This document shows positions 1 through 8,103 of a stretch of 57,623 nucleotides of DNA, one piece after another. Made by a program: the position numbers and the translations under genes. Every line of letters starts with the position of its first letter. Within the stretch, counting starts at the first letter, position 1. The stretch lies in NCBI GenBank assembly GCA_903970555.1, contig CAJCJD010000151.1, forward strand, positions 1-57,623, in the 5' to 3' direction. The notes below the pieces were generated by a model that searched no databases, was not told the DNA's origin, and worked only from the letters and a program-made list of their open reading frames with translations. Source of the stretch: Vulcanimicrobiota bacterium (GTDB lineage: Bacteria; Pseudomonadota; Gammaproteobacteria; Xanthomonadales; Rhodanobacteraceae).

Positions 1-20
1 TTTCGTGTAGGAAGTGTGTA

Positions 21-140
21 GGAAATTGGCCAGTTTCCGGTGAAAATGTGATGGGGATCACCCTTTGGCCTGATTGTTGCTGAGCTATCCATGCAAGGCG
101 TGGGCCTGCCCGTGAGGGGGCGGGGAAACGCCCGGCCCAC
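21..140 (+). promoter_or_regulatory. Structured leader upstream of the fimbrial operon
   Basis: The region before the major pilin gene holds three dyads. GGAAA-T-TGGCCA-G-TTTCC at 21-38 is an 18-bp palindrome with one mismatched pair and is operator-like. A 7-bp inverted repeat GTGGGCC/GGCCCAC spans 100-140, and inside it GGGCG/CGCCC (118-133) can form a small hairpin. A direct repeat GTGTAGGAA occurs at 5-13 and 16-24. No convincing -35/-10 pair was identified, so it is unclear which dyads act on DNA and which in RNA. I compared the leader with the c-di-GMP-I riboswitch pattern as I remember it and saw no match. Confidence 0.4.
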
Positions 141-198
141 CACCGCTAGCGCTCTAAAAAAACGCAGCACTTTACACACACGTAAAAGAGGAAAAAGC

Positions 199-771
199 AT
201 GAATAAGACCGTTATGAAAGCCGCGCTCCTGGCTGCCTTTGGCGTCGTCGCCATCGCGCCGCTGGCCGCCTCTGCGGCGAATACCAGCATCGGTACCGTG
301 ACCATCAACGGCGCCATCGTCACCTCCACCTGTAATGTGAACAGCCCGACGGTCACGCTGCCGACCGTCGACACCGGCACGCTCGCTTCCACGGGCTCCA
401 CCGCCGGCTGGACCTCGTTCAGCGTCACCCTCAGCGGTTGCAGCACTGTGAGCGGCGCCACCAAGGTGTTCCCGTACTTCAGCGGCTCGAACGTCAACAC
501 CTCCAACGGCTACCTGAACAACAACTACACCGGCACCGGCAGCGCCAGCAACGTGGAAATCGCGCTGTCCAATGGTCAAAGCACCGCCGTTGGCACCGTG
601 CTGGCCCTTCAGAACGCCTCGGGCTCGCAGAACGTCACCGCGCAAGCTCTGCCCACCACCGGCACCAGCACCATCAACTTCAACTTCTACGCGGGCTACG
701 TCGCCGCGACCGCTGCCGCAACTGCCGGTGGCGTCGCAACGACCGTGCAGTACGACCTGAACTACCAGTAA
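199..771 (+). CDS. Major fimbrial subunit (chaperone-usher pilin)
   Basis: A 190-residue secreted pilin, probably the shaft subunit of the fimbria built by the next three genes. ATG 199 is preferred over the upstream start at 91 because it follows a purine-rich ribosome site (agaggaaaaagc) and gives a clean Sec signal peptide ending near ASA-A. The mature protein begins with the donor-strand pattern GTVTINGAIVTSTCNV and has two cysteines (TSTCNV and LSGCST) that would form the usual pilin disulfide. It ends in NYQ, with the penultimate Tyr typical of subunits recognised by PapD-type chaperones. It is low-complexity, rich in Thr, Ser, Gly and Asn. A perfect hairpin follows it, which would favour more pilin than chaperone/usher. 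The exact fimbrial subclass is not determined. Confidence 0.88.
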   Translation: MNKTVMKAALLAAFGVVAIAPLAASAANTSIGTVTINGAIVTSTCNVNSPTVTLPTVDTGTLASTGSTAGWTSFSVTLSGCSTVSGATKVFPYFSGSNVNTSNGYLNNNYTGTGSASNVEIALSNGQSTAVGTVLALQNASGSQNVTAQALPTTGTSTINFNFYAGYVAATAAATAGGVATTVQYDLNYQ

Positions 772-787
772 TCGCATCACGCACGCT

Positions 788-813
788 GCTGCGGCCGGCA
801 TGCCGGCCGCAGC
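788..813 (+). promoter_or_regulatory. Perfect 26-bp palindrome between pilin and chaperone genes
   Basis: Thirteen-base arms beginning GCTGCGGCCGGCA are perfectly self-complementary with no loop bases, inside the 69-bp gap between pilin and chaperone genes. There is no U-tract after it, so it is better read as an RNA-stabilising or partially terminating intercistronic hairpin than as a full terminator. Such an element would let the pilin message outlive or exceed the downstream message; that role is inferred. Confidence 0.65.
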
Positions 814-840
814 GTCTCTGGCCGACGGAACCCCATCATC

Positions 841-1596
841 ATGAAAACATCGCTCCGCGCCATTCTTGTGGCGCTGCTGGCTACGACTTGCGCTTTGGCA
901 ACGGCTCCAAGCCGGGCCAGCGTTATCATTGCCGGCACGCGCGTGGTCTTTCCCGCCAACGATGGCGAAGTTACGGTACGGCTCACCAATCAGGGCGCCA
1001 ACCCCGCATTGGTGGAGACCTGGATCGATAGTGGTGATCCGAGTTCCACGCCCGACAAAGTACATACCCCATTCCTGATCACGCCACCGCTCTTTCGCAT
1101 GGAGCCCAACCGCGATCAGAGCCTGCGCATTCTTTTTACGCATAGCGACACACCGCTTCCCACCGATCGCGAATCGGTGTTCTGGCTCAATGTGCTCGAA
1201 GTGCCCCCCAAGCCGACCGGCGCACAGTTCCAGGGCAAAAATTACATCCAGCTGGCGATCCGCTCGCGCGTGAAGTTGTTTTATCGTCCTGGCGGCCTGC
1301 CGGGCGATTCAATCAAGGCTCCGGGTGAACTGACGTTCAAGTCGCAATCGGCCAACGGCAGCGTGTCGTTGCTCGTGCACAATCCGACACCCTACTACGT
1401 GACGATTGCGCGCTTGACCATCAGCGCCGCCGACAAGTCACGCGAAGCCAGCACCGGCATGGTTGCGCCGATGAGCGATCTGCGCCTGACGGTAACCGGC
1501 GCGACCCAGGCTCCGGCCGCTGGTGCCACGCTGTCGTACTACTGCATCAATGACTTCGGCTCCGAAGTCAACTTCAAGGGCACCGTCTCGCCGTGA
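841..1596 (+). CDS. Periplasmic fimbrial chaperone, PapD/FimC family
   Basis: A 251-residue periplasmic chaperone expected to stabilise pilin subunits by donor-strand complementation and deliver them to the usher. Residues 1-27 form a Sec signal peptide ending in SRAS. The two-immunoglobulin-domain fold is indicated by the N-terminal VIIAGTRVVFP strand with Arg34, the family signature around ESVFWLNVLEVPP (residues 111-123), and the G1-strand region QLAIRSRVKLFYRP with Lys145; Arg34 and Lys145 correspond to the invariant pair that anchors subunit C-termini. The last codons overlap the GTG start of the usher gene (GTGA), suggesting translational coupling. Length fits the family. Confidence 0.93.
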   Translation: MKTSLRAILVALLATTCALATAPSRASVIIAGTRVVFPANDGEVTVRLTNQGANPALVETWIDSGDPSSTPDKVHTPFLITPPLFRMEPNRDQSLRILFTHSDTPLPTDRESVFWLNVLEVPPKPTGAQFQGKNYIQLAIRSRVKLFYRPGGLPGDSIKAPGELTFKSQSANGSVSLLVHNPTPYYVTIARLTISAADKSREASTGMVAPMSDLRLTVTGATQAPAAGATLSYYCINDFGSEVNFKGTVSP

Positions 1597-4388
1597 CCTC
1601 GATGGGCGCCAGCCACCGGATGGGTATGCGCCGCCATATCATTGGGCGTCACGCCTTTCTTTGCGCCGCCATTGCGTCGGTGCTGGGCAGCTGGTCCTGC
1701 GCAACGTGGGCCGCAGCCACTGCGGACGCCTCGCCAGCCGCCGCCAATGGTGGTGCCAGTGCAGGTCCCAGCGATGTCGATTTCGACCGCAGCCTGCTTT
1801 CCGGCTCCGGCCAGAACACTACCGACCTGAGCCGCTTCGAACGCGGTAACCCGGTCTTGCCGGGGGACTACAGCGCGGACATCTTTCTGGATGGCGCATG
1901 GGTCGCTCGGCGTAGCGTGCGTTTTGCAGCCACGAGCCCCAATGCAAGCGCTATCCCGTGCGTGGATCGCAAAATGCTCGACGCGCTGGGACTGCACCCG
2001 GCCAAGCTCGACAAAAATGCGCTAGCGCGCCTGGATGATCCCGCTGGCTGCGTGGCCCTAAGCGATTTGATTCCCGGCGCCACCATGAACTTCGACATGA
2101 CTCAGTTGCGCCTTGACGCAACAGTGCCTCAGTCGTTCATGGGCGAGGCCGCACGCGGCTATGTCAGTCCTCAATACTGGGATCCGGGCGTCACGTCGGG
2201 GATCCTCAACTACAACTTCAACAGCTACCACAGTACCGACGGTGGGAACGCCGAAACGACCACCTACTTAGGCCTCAATAGTGGCGTGAATCTGGGTCTG
2301 TGGCATCTGCGCGAGGACGCCACCATCACCTGGCAGTCCGCGAGCCACGACGCCAGCTCGCATTACCAGTGGCAGAACATCGATGCGTACATCCAGCGTG
2401 ACCTGCCAGCATGGCGCGCCACGCTGACCCTGGGCGACAGCTTTACCGACGGCGCGGTGTTCGACAGTTTCGGCATTCGAGGCGTGCAGTTGGCGACCAA
2501 CGATCGCATGCTACCGCAGTCGCTACAGGGTTATGCGCCCGTCGTGCACGGCGTGGCGCAGACCAATGCCAAGGTCACGGTGCGCCAGAACGGCGTGCAG
2601 ATTTACCAGACCACGGTACCGCCTGGTCCGTTTACGATCAACGATCTGTATCCCACCGGTTATGGCGGCAACCTTGATGTGACGGTGACCGAGGCCGACG
2701 GCCGCATCAGCACGTTTTCGGTGCCTTACGCTTCTGTGGCGCAGCTTTTGCGCCCGGGCATCACGCGTTTTGACATTTCCGCTGGCGAGCTTCGTCAGGC
2801 ATCGATCAACAGTAAGCCGGCTGTGCTGCAAGCCACGGCGCAACACGGTTTCAGCAATCTGCTGACCGGTTATGCCGGCATCGTAGGCGCGCAAGGTTAT
2901 GGCGCTGTGCTGGCAGGCGCAGCGATCGATACACGCTACGGCGCACTTGCGCTGGATGTGACGCAGGCCAATGCGCATATTCCCGGCTATGCCACACAGT
3001 CCGGCCAGAGCATGCGCATTACCTACAGCAAGGTGATGACCTCCACCGGCACTACGTTGTCGGTGGCTGCATATCGCTATTCCACCGGCGGCTATCTCAG
3101 CCTGACGCAGGCCGAAGAAGCTCGCGTGTACGCGCGCGAAGGCGAGAACGCCTTTACGCAAACGCAAATCAGTACGCTGCCAACCGTGGATGGAGTGACT
3201 GAGCGCACTGTTCTTACGCCAGCCGAACTGGCGACGCTCAATGGCAGTGCATTCAACACCAACCCGATAATCAATGCCACTGGCATCCAGCGCCAACGCA
3301 GCAATTTCACGCTGACGCTGAACCAGCCGCTTGGCAAGGTCGGCGGAAATCTCTACGCCAACATCGCCGCCAGTGACTACTGGAACAAGCGTGGCACCGA
3401 CACGCAGTTCCAGGTCGGCTACAACAATCACTATCGGAGTTTGAGCTATAGCGTGTCGGCGATTCGCTCGGTCGATGTGCAGGGTCGCTACGACAACGAA
3501 GTGCTGTTGAGCTTTAACTTGCCGCTAGGCAGTTCAACGCATGCCCCAGCACTAATGCTCAATTTCAGCCACGACCAGCAAGGCGAGTCCCAGGCGCAAG
3601 CCATGGTGAACGGCACGCTCGGGGTGGACAGCCAGTTCAGCTACGGTGCAAGCGCCACACACGCTACCGACGGTGGCGGTAACTCCGGCAACGTCAATGT
3701 CGGCTATCGCAGTCCGTTCGCAGTGCTCAACGCCAGCGCTGGTCAGGGTAGTGGCTATTCGCAAGCATCGCTTAGCGCGAGTGGTTCGGTCATTGCCCAT
3801 CCTGGCGGCGTGAGCTTTGGCCAGCCCCTCGGCGACACGGTGGGAATCGTGTATGCACCAGGCGCGGAAGGTGCGCGCGTGACTAACGCGGCAGGTGCAC
3901 GCATTGATAGCAGCGGCTATGCGATCGTGCCGTACATGACGCCTTATAGTCTTAACACCGTGCAGATCGACCCCAAAGGCCTGCCGCTAGATGTTCAATT
4001 GGATGCCACCAGCGCCCAGGTGGCGCCGTACGCTGGCGCGGTGGTGATGATGACCTTCAAGACCGAAAACGGTCGCACCATCATTTTGCAGGCGCATTTG
4101 AGCGATGGCACGCCGCTGCCGTTCGGCGCGCAGGTTTACAATGACAAAGCGCAAGTGCTAGGTGTAGTCGGGCAGTCCGGCCAGATCCTTGCTCGCGGCG
4201 TGGACAGTGCAGGCACGCTGACCGCGCGCTGGCAGGACGATCAAGGCACTTCGCACGCATGCTCGATGACCTATCACGCGCCCAGTCGTGGCAAGCACGA
4301 TCACACATCCGCCAAGTCGTTGGATGTGATCAACACAACGTGCGTTGCCACGTCCGCCGCAACCGCCAATCAGGAAGCCGCACCATGA
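1593..4388 (+). CDS. Outer membrane fimbrial usher, PapC/FimD family
   Basis: A 931-residue usher that would form the outer-membrane pore through which chaperone-subunit complexes are assembled and secreted. GTG 1593 overlaps the chaperone stop by 4 bp; ATG 1602 or ATG 1620 are alternatives. A signal peptide ends near residue 40 (CATWA). The N-terminal chaperone-binding domain starts around VDFDRSLLSG (61-71) and continues into FERGNPVLPGDYSADIFLDG, a typical usher opening. The plug and 24-strand barrel occupy the middle, with the family phrase QTTVPPGPFTINDLYPTG present, and two C-terminal domains follow. A C-terminal cysteine pair (SHACSMTY and NTTCVAT) matches that seen in ushers. The end overlaps the next start by ATGA. 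Confidence 0.94.
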   Translation: MTSMGASHRMGMRRHIIGRHAFLCAAIASVLGSWSCATWAAATADASPAAANGGASAGPSDVDFDRSLLSGSGQNTTDLSRFERGNPVLPGDYSADIFLDGAWVARRSVRFAATSPNASAIPCVDRKMLDALGLHPAKLDKNALARLDDPAGCVALSDLIPGATMNFDMTQLRLDATVPQSFMGEAARGYVSPQYWDPGVTSGILNYNFNSYHSTDGGNAETTTYLGLNSGVNLGLWHLREDATITWQSASHDASSHYQWQNIDAYIQRDLPAWRATLTLGDSFTDGAVFDSFGIRGVQLATNDRMLPQSLQGYAPVVHGVAQTNAKVTVRQNGVQIYQTTVPPGPFTINDLYPTGYGGNLDVTVTEADGRISTFSVPYASVAQLLRPGITRFDISAGELRQASINSKPAVLQATAQHGFSNLLTGYAGIVGAQGYGAVLAGAAIDTRYGALALDVTQANAHIPGYATQSGQSMRITYSKVMTSTGTTLSVAAYRYSTGGYLSLTQAEEARVYAREGENAFTQTQISTLPTVDGVTERTVLTPAELATLNGSAFNTNPIINATGIQRQRSNFTLTLNQPLGKVGGNLYANIAASDYWNKRGTDTQFQVGYNNHYRSLSYSVSAIRSVDVQGRYDNEVLLSFNLPLGSSTHAPALMLNFSHDQQGESQAQAMVNGTLGVDSQFSYGASATHATDGGGNSGNVNVGYRSPFAVLNASAGQGSGYSQASLSASGSVIAHPGGVSFGQPLGDTVGIVYAPGAEGARVTNAAGARIDSSGYAIVPYMTPYSLNTVQIDPKGLPLDVQLDATSAQVAPYAGAVVMMTFKTENGRTIILQAHLSDGTPLPFGAQVYNDKAQVLGVVGQSGQILARGVDSAGTLTARWQDDQGTSHACSMTYHAPSRGKHDHTSAKSLDVINTTCVATSAATANQEAAP

Positions 4389-5440
4389 TGCTTGCCGCAA
4401 AGCCACGCAACATCAGCTGGTTCGTCTTGCTATGCCTGATGCTGGCACTGTTCAGTCCGCGTGCGCATGCAACGACAGCGCAGGCTTGTACGGCTAGCCC
4501 GAGCCCAGCCACCATCACAATACCCGCGGTGACGCTTTCCTCTTCACAAACCACCGGGCTCATTGGCAGCTCCGCAAGCGTGCAGGTCACCTTCAACTGC
4601 CCTACCGGCACCACCGCATACAATGGAACGAAGAGCCACGCGTCGATTCAGACGCTCATTTCCGGAAGCGGCATCAACGCGTCCAATGGCGTGTTGTACT
4701 ACCCCACCAATGTCACGGGCTTGTATATCCAGCTGACATTAAGTGTCTCCAACCCGCACGCCGGCGGCCTTCAGGTTGGCAGCGGCAACGAGATCTTCAA
4801 AGTCTGCGAGTCGGGCGACACCGATCCGGAGTGCAAGGTCGCTAACGCGCCTTCCAGCGTGGCCACGTTCACCGCGCAGTTGTACGTACAGAGCACGCTG
4901 ACAGGACAGGAAGGCGTGGTGGCGGTGCAGCCATCTAACGGTGCGTTGATCTCAAATTTCGAAAACTATACCGGCGGCTACTCCAATAGCAGCACCACAT
5001 ACGGTAGTCTCACGGTCAATCCGGTCAACGTAACCTTCCCATCGTGCGCGGGCAACAGTCCCACGGTGACGCTGCCAACGCTCGATACCAACACGTTGAA
5101 CAAAGCTGGCGTCGTTGCTGGTACTACACAGTTTCCGATCACGTTGACCGGTTGCGCGTCGGGCGTCGACGTGCAGATTTCATTCACCGGCACGGCTTAT
5201 AGCACCACCACTAATGTGCTGGCCTCCACGGGCACAGCGTCCAATGTGCAGGTTCAGTTGCTTGACGGCGGCAACAGCATGCAGCCGGTGAACATCACCG
5301 GTACGGCCAATACCGACCTGGGTAACGCGCCGTCTAGTGGCACCATTACGCGGAACTACTACGCCCAATACTATGCGAGCGGCCAATCGTCGGCTGGCAC
5401 GGTGAAGGCCACTGCCACCTACACGCTTACCTACCCTTAG
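4385..5440 (+). CDS. Two-domain fimbrial tip subunit/adhesin
   Basis: A 351-residue secreted subunit, last of the operon, probably at the fimbrial tip. ATG 4385 overlaps the usher stop (ATGA); ATG 4388 is a second possible start. A signal peptide ends around PRAHA. The N-terminal half (about 34-205) is Cys-containing and has no pilin signature I recognise, so it may be the receptor-binding domain. The C-terminal half is a pilin domain: it repeats the major subunit's SPTVTLPT-DT-TL motif, has paired cysteines (FPSCAG and LTGCAS) and ends in TYP with penultimate Tyr. A lectin-plus-pilin architecture is typical of tip adhesins; the ligand cannot be inferred. Confidence 0.8.
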   Translation: MMLAAKPRNISWFVLLCLMLALFSPRAHATTAQACTASPSPATITIPAVTLSSSQTTGLIGSSASVQVTFNCPTGTTAYNGTKSHASIQTLISGSGINASNGVLYYPTNVTGLYIQLTLSVSNPHAGGLQVGSGNEIFKVCESGDTDPECKVANAPSSVATFTAQLYVQSTLTGQEGVVAVQPSNGALISNFENYTGGYSNSSTTYGSLTVNPVNVTFPSCAGNSPTVTLPTLDTNTLNKAGVVAGTTQFPITLTGCASGVDVQISFTGTAYSTTTNVLASTGTASNVQVQLLDGGNSMQPVNITGTANTDLGNAPSSGTITRNYYAQYYASGQSSAGTVKATATYTLTYP

Positions 5441-5483
5441 CTCGCCATAAGCGGGCGTAAGGTCAGCGGCCTTGTGTGGCGAG
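5441..5483. terminator. Nested hairpin between convergent fimbrial genes
   Basis: CTCGCCA (5441-5447) pairs with TGGCGAG (5477-5483), and inside it AAGG (5459-5462) pairs with CCTT (5470-5473). It begins right after the tip-subunit stop and lies just before the end of the convergent fimbrial-like gene, so it could end transcription from both sides. There is no U-tract; intrinsic termination is unproven. Confidence 0.4.
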
Positions 5484-5501
5484 CCATGTATCACTGCCAC
5501 A

Positions 5502-5888
5502 TCACTCGTAGGCTTGCGTCACCAAAACTGGATCTGCGGATCCGGGTTGTTCGGTGCGTACATAGTTGGCGAAATACTGCAGCACGCGATCCGATTCCGA
5601 ATTCGACAGACGCGAAACAGTCACCGCGTAAATCCGGGAGGGATTCGTTGCGACTTCACCGGCGCCTAAGCAGCTCTGCACAGATGACTGGCGTGCTGTC
5701 GTTTCGTTGGCAGCAGCCCTCAGGACATTCAGATTGGTTGCCACATTGCATGTCGGCGCCACGATAGCTCCGACGAACGTAACCGTCCCACTCTCCACCG
5801 TTCCAGCGCCGCCTGCTTTTGCAGCAGACGAACCCAGAGTGGCTACAAAGACGCAACCGATTAACACCAACCACCGCGGACCACGCAT
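5502..5888 (-). CDS. Short fimbrial subunit-like protein on the opposite strand
   Basis: A 128-residue secreted protein, convergent with the fimbrial operon. ATG 5888 is chosen because GGAGGG lies 9 bases upstream; the ATG at 5903 overlaps that ribosome site. A signal peptide ends at SSAAKA. The mature N-terminus, GTVTFVGAIVAPTCNV, nearly matches the major pilin (GTVTINGAIVTSTCNV), and the protein ends in AYE, keeping the penultimate Tyr for chaperone capture. Two mature cysteines (PTCNV, QSCLG) are present. At roughly 100 mature residues it is shorter than a normal pilin (about 150), so several strands of the fold may be missing or compact. It may be a minor subunit, an assembly terminator or a decaying paralogue. 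Having its own transcription unit would allow separate regulation. Confidence 0.72.
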   Translation of the reverse strand: MRGPRWLVLIGCVFVATLGSSAAKAGGAGTVESGTVTFVGAIVAPTCNVATNLNVLRAAANETTARQSSVQSCLGAGEVATNPSRIYAVTVSRLSNSESDRVLQYFANYVRTEQPGSADPVLVTQAYE

Positions 5889-6312
5889 AGTGCTGCCCTC
5901 CATCAGCACTCGCGGATCACGGGTGCTTGAAGGCCACATCGGCTGTGATGCTCTCGCCTTGAGAGCCTTCACCGAAGCTGTGTGCGTAATTGAGAACCAC
6001 ATCACATAAATGATGTGATTCGAGCGTCAAAAAATCCGCGTACCGCTAAAAAAATGACTTGACCGATTTTTTAATTCTTTTCTTTACATGCAGTTACAGC
6101 ACCAACCTCCCTTCATGGCACACAAACCGGAGTGCAAGTAGCTGATAACTCGGCCGCACGCCATCAAGCCCAAACAAATGCCAATGACTGGTCGGAAGAC
6201 AATTCCAAACCATGAGACATGGCGATGTAGCGCTTTGATCCGAAGCGCAACCGCATCGACCCGCAGCGAAACTATCGGCGAAATTTTTGCGTTCTTGAGC
6301 ACCGCCTCGCTA
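5889..6312. other. Gene-poor interval with an operator-like dyad
   Basis: This 424-bp stretch separates the short fimbrial gene (reading left) from fpr and has locally lower GC content, with A/T runs near 6029-6085. The main feature is a dyad at 6001-6019, ATCACAT and ATGTGAT separated by five bases, 113 bp upstream of the fimbrial-like start. CACATCA/TGATGTG at 5998-6017 is an alternative pairing. It could bind a dimeric regulator of the fimbrial-like gene. A 72-codon minus-strand reading frame at 6084-6302 lacks convincing coding character. Confidence 0.4.
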
Positions 6313-7059
6313 TCAACGCGAGGAAATGTATTTCTCGCGACGGATTTGCGGCACCGGCAGGCCAGATTCCTTCAATGCATTGAAGGCGGCATCCACCATG
6401 TTGGGATTGCCGCAGAGATAAGCGATATCGCGTTCCGCGGCGGGCGCCAGCTCGGCCAGCACGTTTTGCACATGACCTGGGCGGTCGCCTGGGCGAGGCA
6501 CGGCGCGCGGCTGGCGGCTCAGGCAGCCATGGAAGGTGAATCCCGGGTGGGTCTGTGCAAACGCCTCGAACTCCTCGCCGTAGAGCAATTCGACTTCGCT
6601 GCGCGCGCCATACAGCAGCACAACCTCGCGCTCGCCCTGCGCCAACAGCTTCGCAAACTGCGGCAGCATGGCGCGATACGGCGTCACGCCGGTACCCGTA
6701 GCCAGCAGCAGGTAACGCGGATGCTTGTCGGCATCCTGCAAGCAGAAACGCCCATACGGGCCGCTCGCCTCGATCGTTCCGCCAAGCTCCAGGCCGCTCA
6801 GCAGCTTGGTGGCGGCACCGCCATCGACGTAGCTCACGGCAATTTCGATGTGCTGAACTGGCGAGTGGCCGTCGCCGACCGTTGCCACCGAATAGCTGCG
6901 CTTGGTCGCCGTACCGTCGTCGTAATGGAAGTGGATCTGCACGAACTGGCCTGGAATGAAGGCCAATGGCTGCCCGTCGACGCGCTCGAAAACCAGATGC
7001 CGCACCGTGGGCGCCAACATGCGGCTGTCAACGAGGCGTAGGGTGAAGTGGTCGGCCAT
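6313..7059 (-). CDS. fpr: Ferredoxin/flavodoxin-NADP(+) reductase
   Basis: A 248-residue cytosolic flavoprotein that exchanges electrons between NADPH and ferredoxin or flavodoxin. The FAD-binding motif RSYSVA is at residues 54-59, a second flavin contact GPYGRF at 100-105, and the pyridine-nucleotide motif GTGVTPYR at 122-129, with the late CGNPNMV segment typical of the Fpr group. Length matches bacterial subclass Fpr. It is transcribed divergently from the yadG-like ABC gene 80 bp away. The assignment to FNR is firm; the exact partner protein is unknown. Confidence 0.92.
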   Translation of the reverse strand: MADHFTLRLVDSRMLAPTVRHLVFERVDGQPLAFIPGQFVQIHFHYDDGTATKRSYSVATVGDGHSPVQHIEIAVSYVDGGAATKLLSGLELGGTIEASGPYGRFCLQDADKHPRYLLLATGTGVTPYRAMLPQFAKLLAQGEREVVLLYGARSEVELLYGEEFEAFAQTHPGFTFHGCLSRQPRAVPRPGDRPGHVQNVLAELAPAAERDIAYLCGNPNMVDAAFNALKESGLPVPQIRREKYISSR

Positions 7060-7119
7060 GCAGGTATCCGGGAAACAGTGAGTGCGCCCGGCGGAACCGG
7101 TCGACGGGACAAGGCCCGC

Positions 7120-7125
7120 TATAAT
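7120..7125 (+). promoter_or_regulatory. Consensus -10 box for the yadGH-like operon
   Basis: A perfect TATAAT lies 15 bp upstream of ATG 7141; no good -35 was found at 16-18 bp spacing. Transcription would start near 7131-7133, leaving a leader of only about 9 bases to ATG 7141 or about 21 to ATG 7153, neither with a Shine-Dalgarno sequence. The message may therefore be nearly leaderless, which is inference from spacing alone. Confidence 0.5.
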
Positions 7126-7140
7126 AGAGGGCTAGCCCCT

Positions 7141-8103
7141 ATGGTGCAGCCCATGTCCCCTACTCCCGCGCTTGTCGTCGATAACCTGCGCAAAACCTAT
7201 GGCAACGGCGTCCAGGCGCTCAAAGGCATCAGCCTGACGGTGCAACCTGGCGATTTCTTTGCCCTGCTCGGCCCTAACGGCGCCGGCAAATCCACCTTGA
7301 TCGGCATCCTTTCCTCGCTGGTGAATTCCACCAGTGGCGATGCGCAGATCTTCGGCGTTTCCGTCAATAAGCAGCGCAATGAAGCGATGAAGTTGATCGG
7401 CCTGGTTCCGCAGGAGATCAATTTCAATCAGTTCGAAAAGCCGTTCGATATTTGCGTGAACGAAGCCGGCTTCTACGGCATCCCGCGCAAGATCGCCGCC
7501 GAGCGCGCCGAGAAGTATCTCAAGGAGCTGCGCCTGTGGGATAAGGCGCAAGACCAGGCGCGCATGCTTTCCGGCGGCATGAAGCGTCGCTTGATGATCG
7601 CTCGCGCGATGATGAACGAGCCGCGCCTGTTGATTCTCGACGAGCCAACTGCGGGCGTGGATATCGAGATCCGTCGCTCGATGTGGCACTTCATCAGTGG
7701 CATCAATGCTGCTGGCACCACGGTGATCCTCACCACGCATTACTTGGAAGAAGCCGAACAGTTGTGCCGCAATATCGCGATCATCGACCACGGCACCATC
7801 GTAGAGAACACCACGATGAAGCAGCTGCTCTCCAAGCTGGACGTGGAAACCTTTGTGTTCGACGTGGACGGCCTGCCAAACCAGCTGCCGTCCCTGCCCG
7901 GCATTGTTTTCCGCCGCGTCGATGACCACACGCTGGAAGCGGAAATGCCGCGCACGCAGGCGCTCAATGCGTTGTTCGAAACCTTCAGTGCACATGGCAT
8001 CACCGTGACCTCGATGCGCAACAAAACCAACCGCCTTGAAGAATTGTTCGTGCGTCTGGTGGAAAACGGCCGACAGGAAGCGGGCAAGGAGAAAGTGGCA
8101 TGA
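7141..8103 (+). CDS. yadG: ABC transporter ATP-binding protein, YadG-like
   Basis: A 320-residue ATPase that would power the permease encoded immediately downstream. Walker A GPNGAGKS is at 44-51, the ABC signature LSGGM at 143-147, Walker B LLILDEP at 163-169 and the H-loop in TTHYLEEAE. The C-terminal ending MRNKTNRLEELFVRLV closely resembles E. coli YadG as I recall it. ATG 7141 or 7153 is the start; the reading frame extends to 7048 but that stretch overlaps fpr and the promoter. The end overlaps the permease start (ATGA at 8100). The substrate of this exporter family is not established. Confidence 0.92.
   Translation: MVQPMSPTPALVVDNLRKTYGNGVQALKGISLTVQPGDFFALLGPNGAGKSTLIGILSSLVNSTSGDAQIFGVSVNKQRNEAMKLIGLVPQEINFNQFEKPFDICVNEAGFYGIPRKIAAERAEKYLKELRLWDKAQDQARMLSGGMKRRLMIARAMMNEPRLLILDEPTAGVDIEIRRSMWHFISGINAAGTTVILTTHYLEEAEQLCRNIAIIDHGTIVENTTMKQLLSKLDVETFVFDVDGLPNQLPSLPGIVFRRVDDHTLEAEMPRTQALNALFETFSAHGITVTSMRNKTNRLEELFVRLVENGRQEAGKEKVA

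Noticed and set aside
100..140. c-di-GMP (GEMM) riboswitch in the fimbrial leader
   Set aside because: I could not match the conserved core of the known class; only generic hairpins are present.
172..1143. Long minus-strand frame opposite the pilin and chaperone genes
   Set aside because: It is antisense to two well-supported genes and has the Arg/Gly/Ala composition typical of GC-rich shadow frames.
6084..6302. 72-codon minus-strand frame in the gap before fpr
   Set aside because: No ribosome site or family resemblance, and unusual composition; treated as non-coding.
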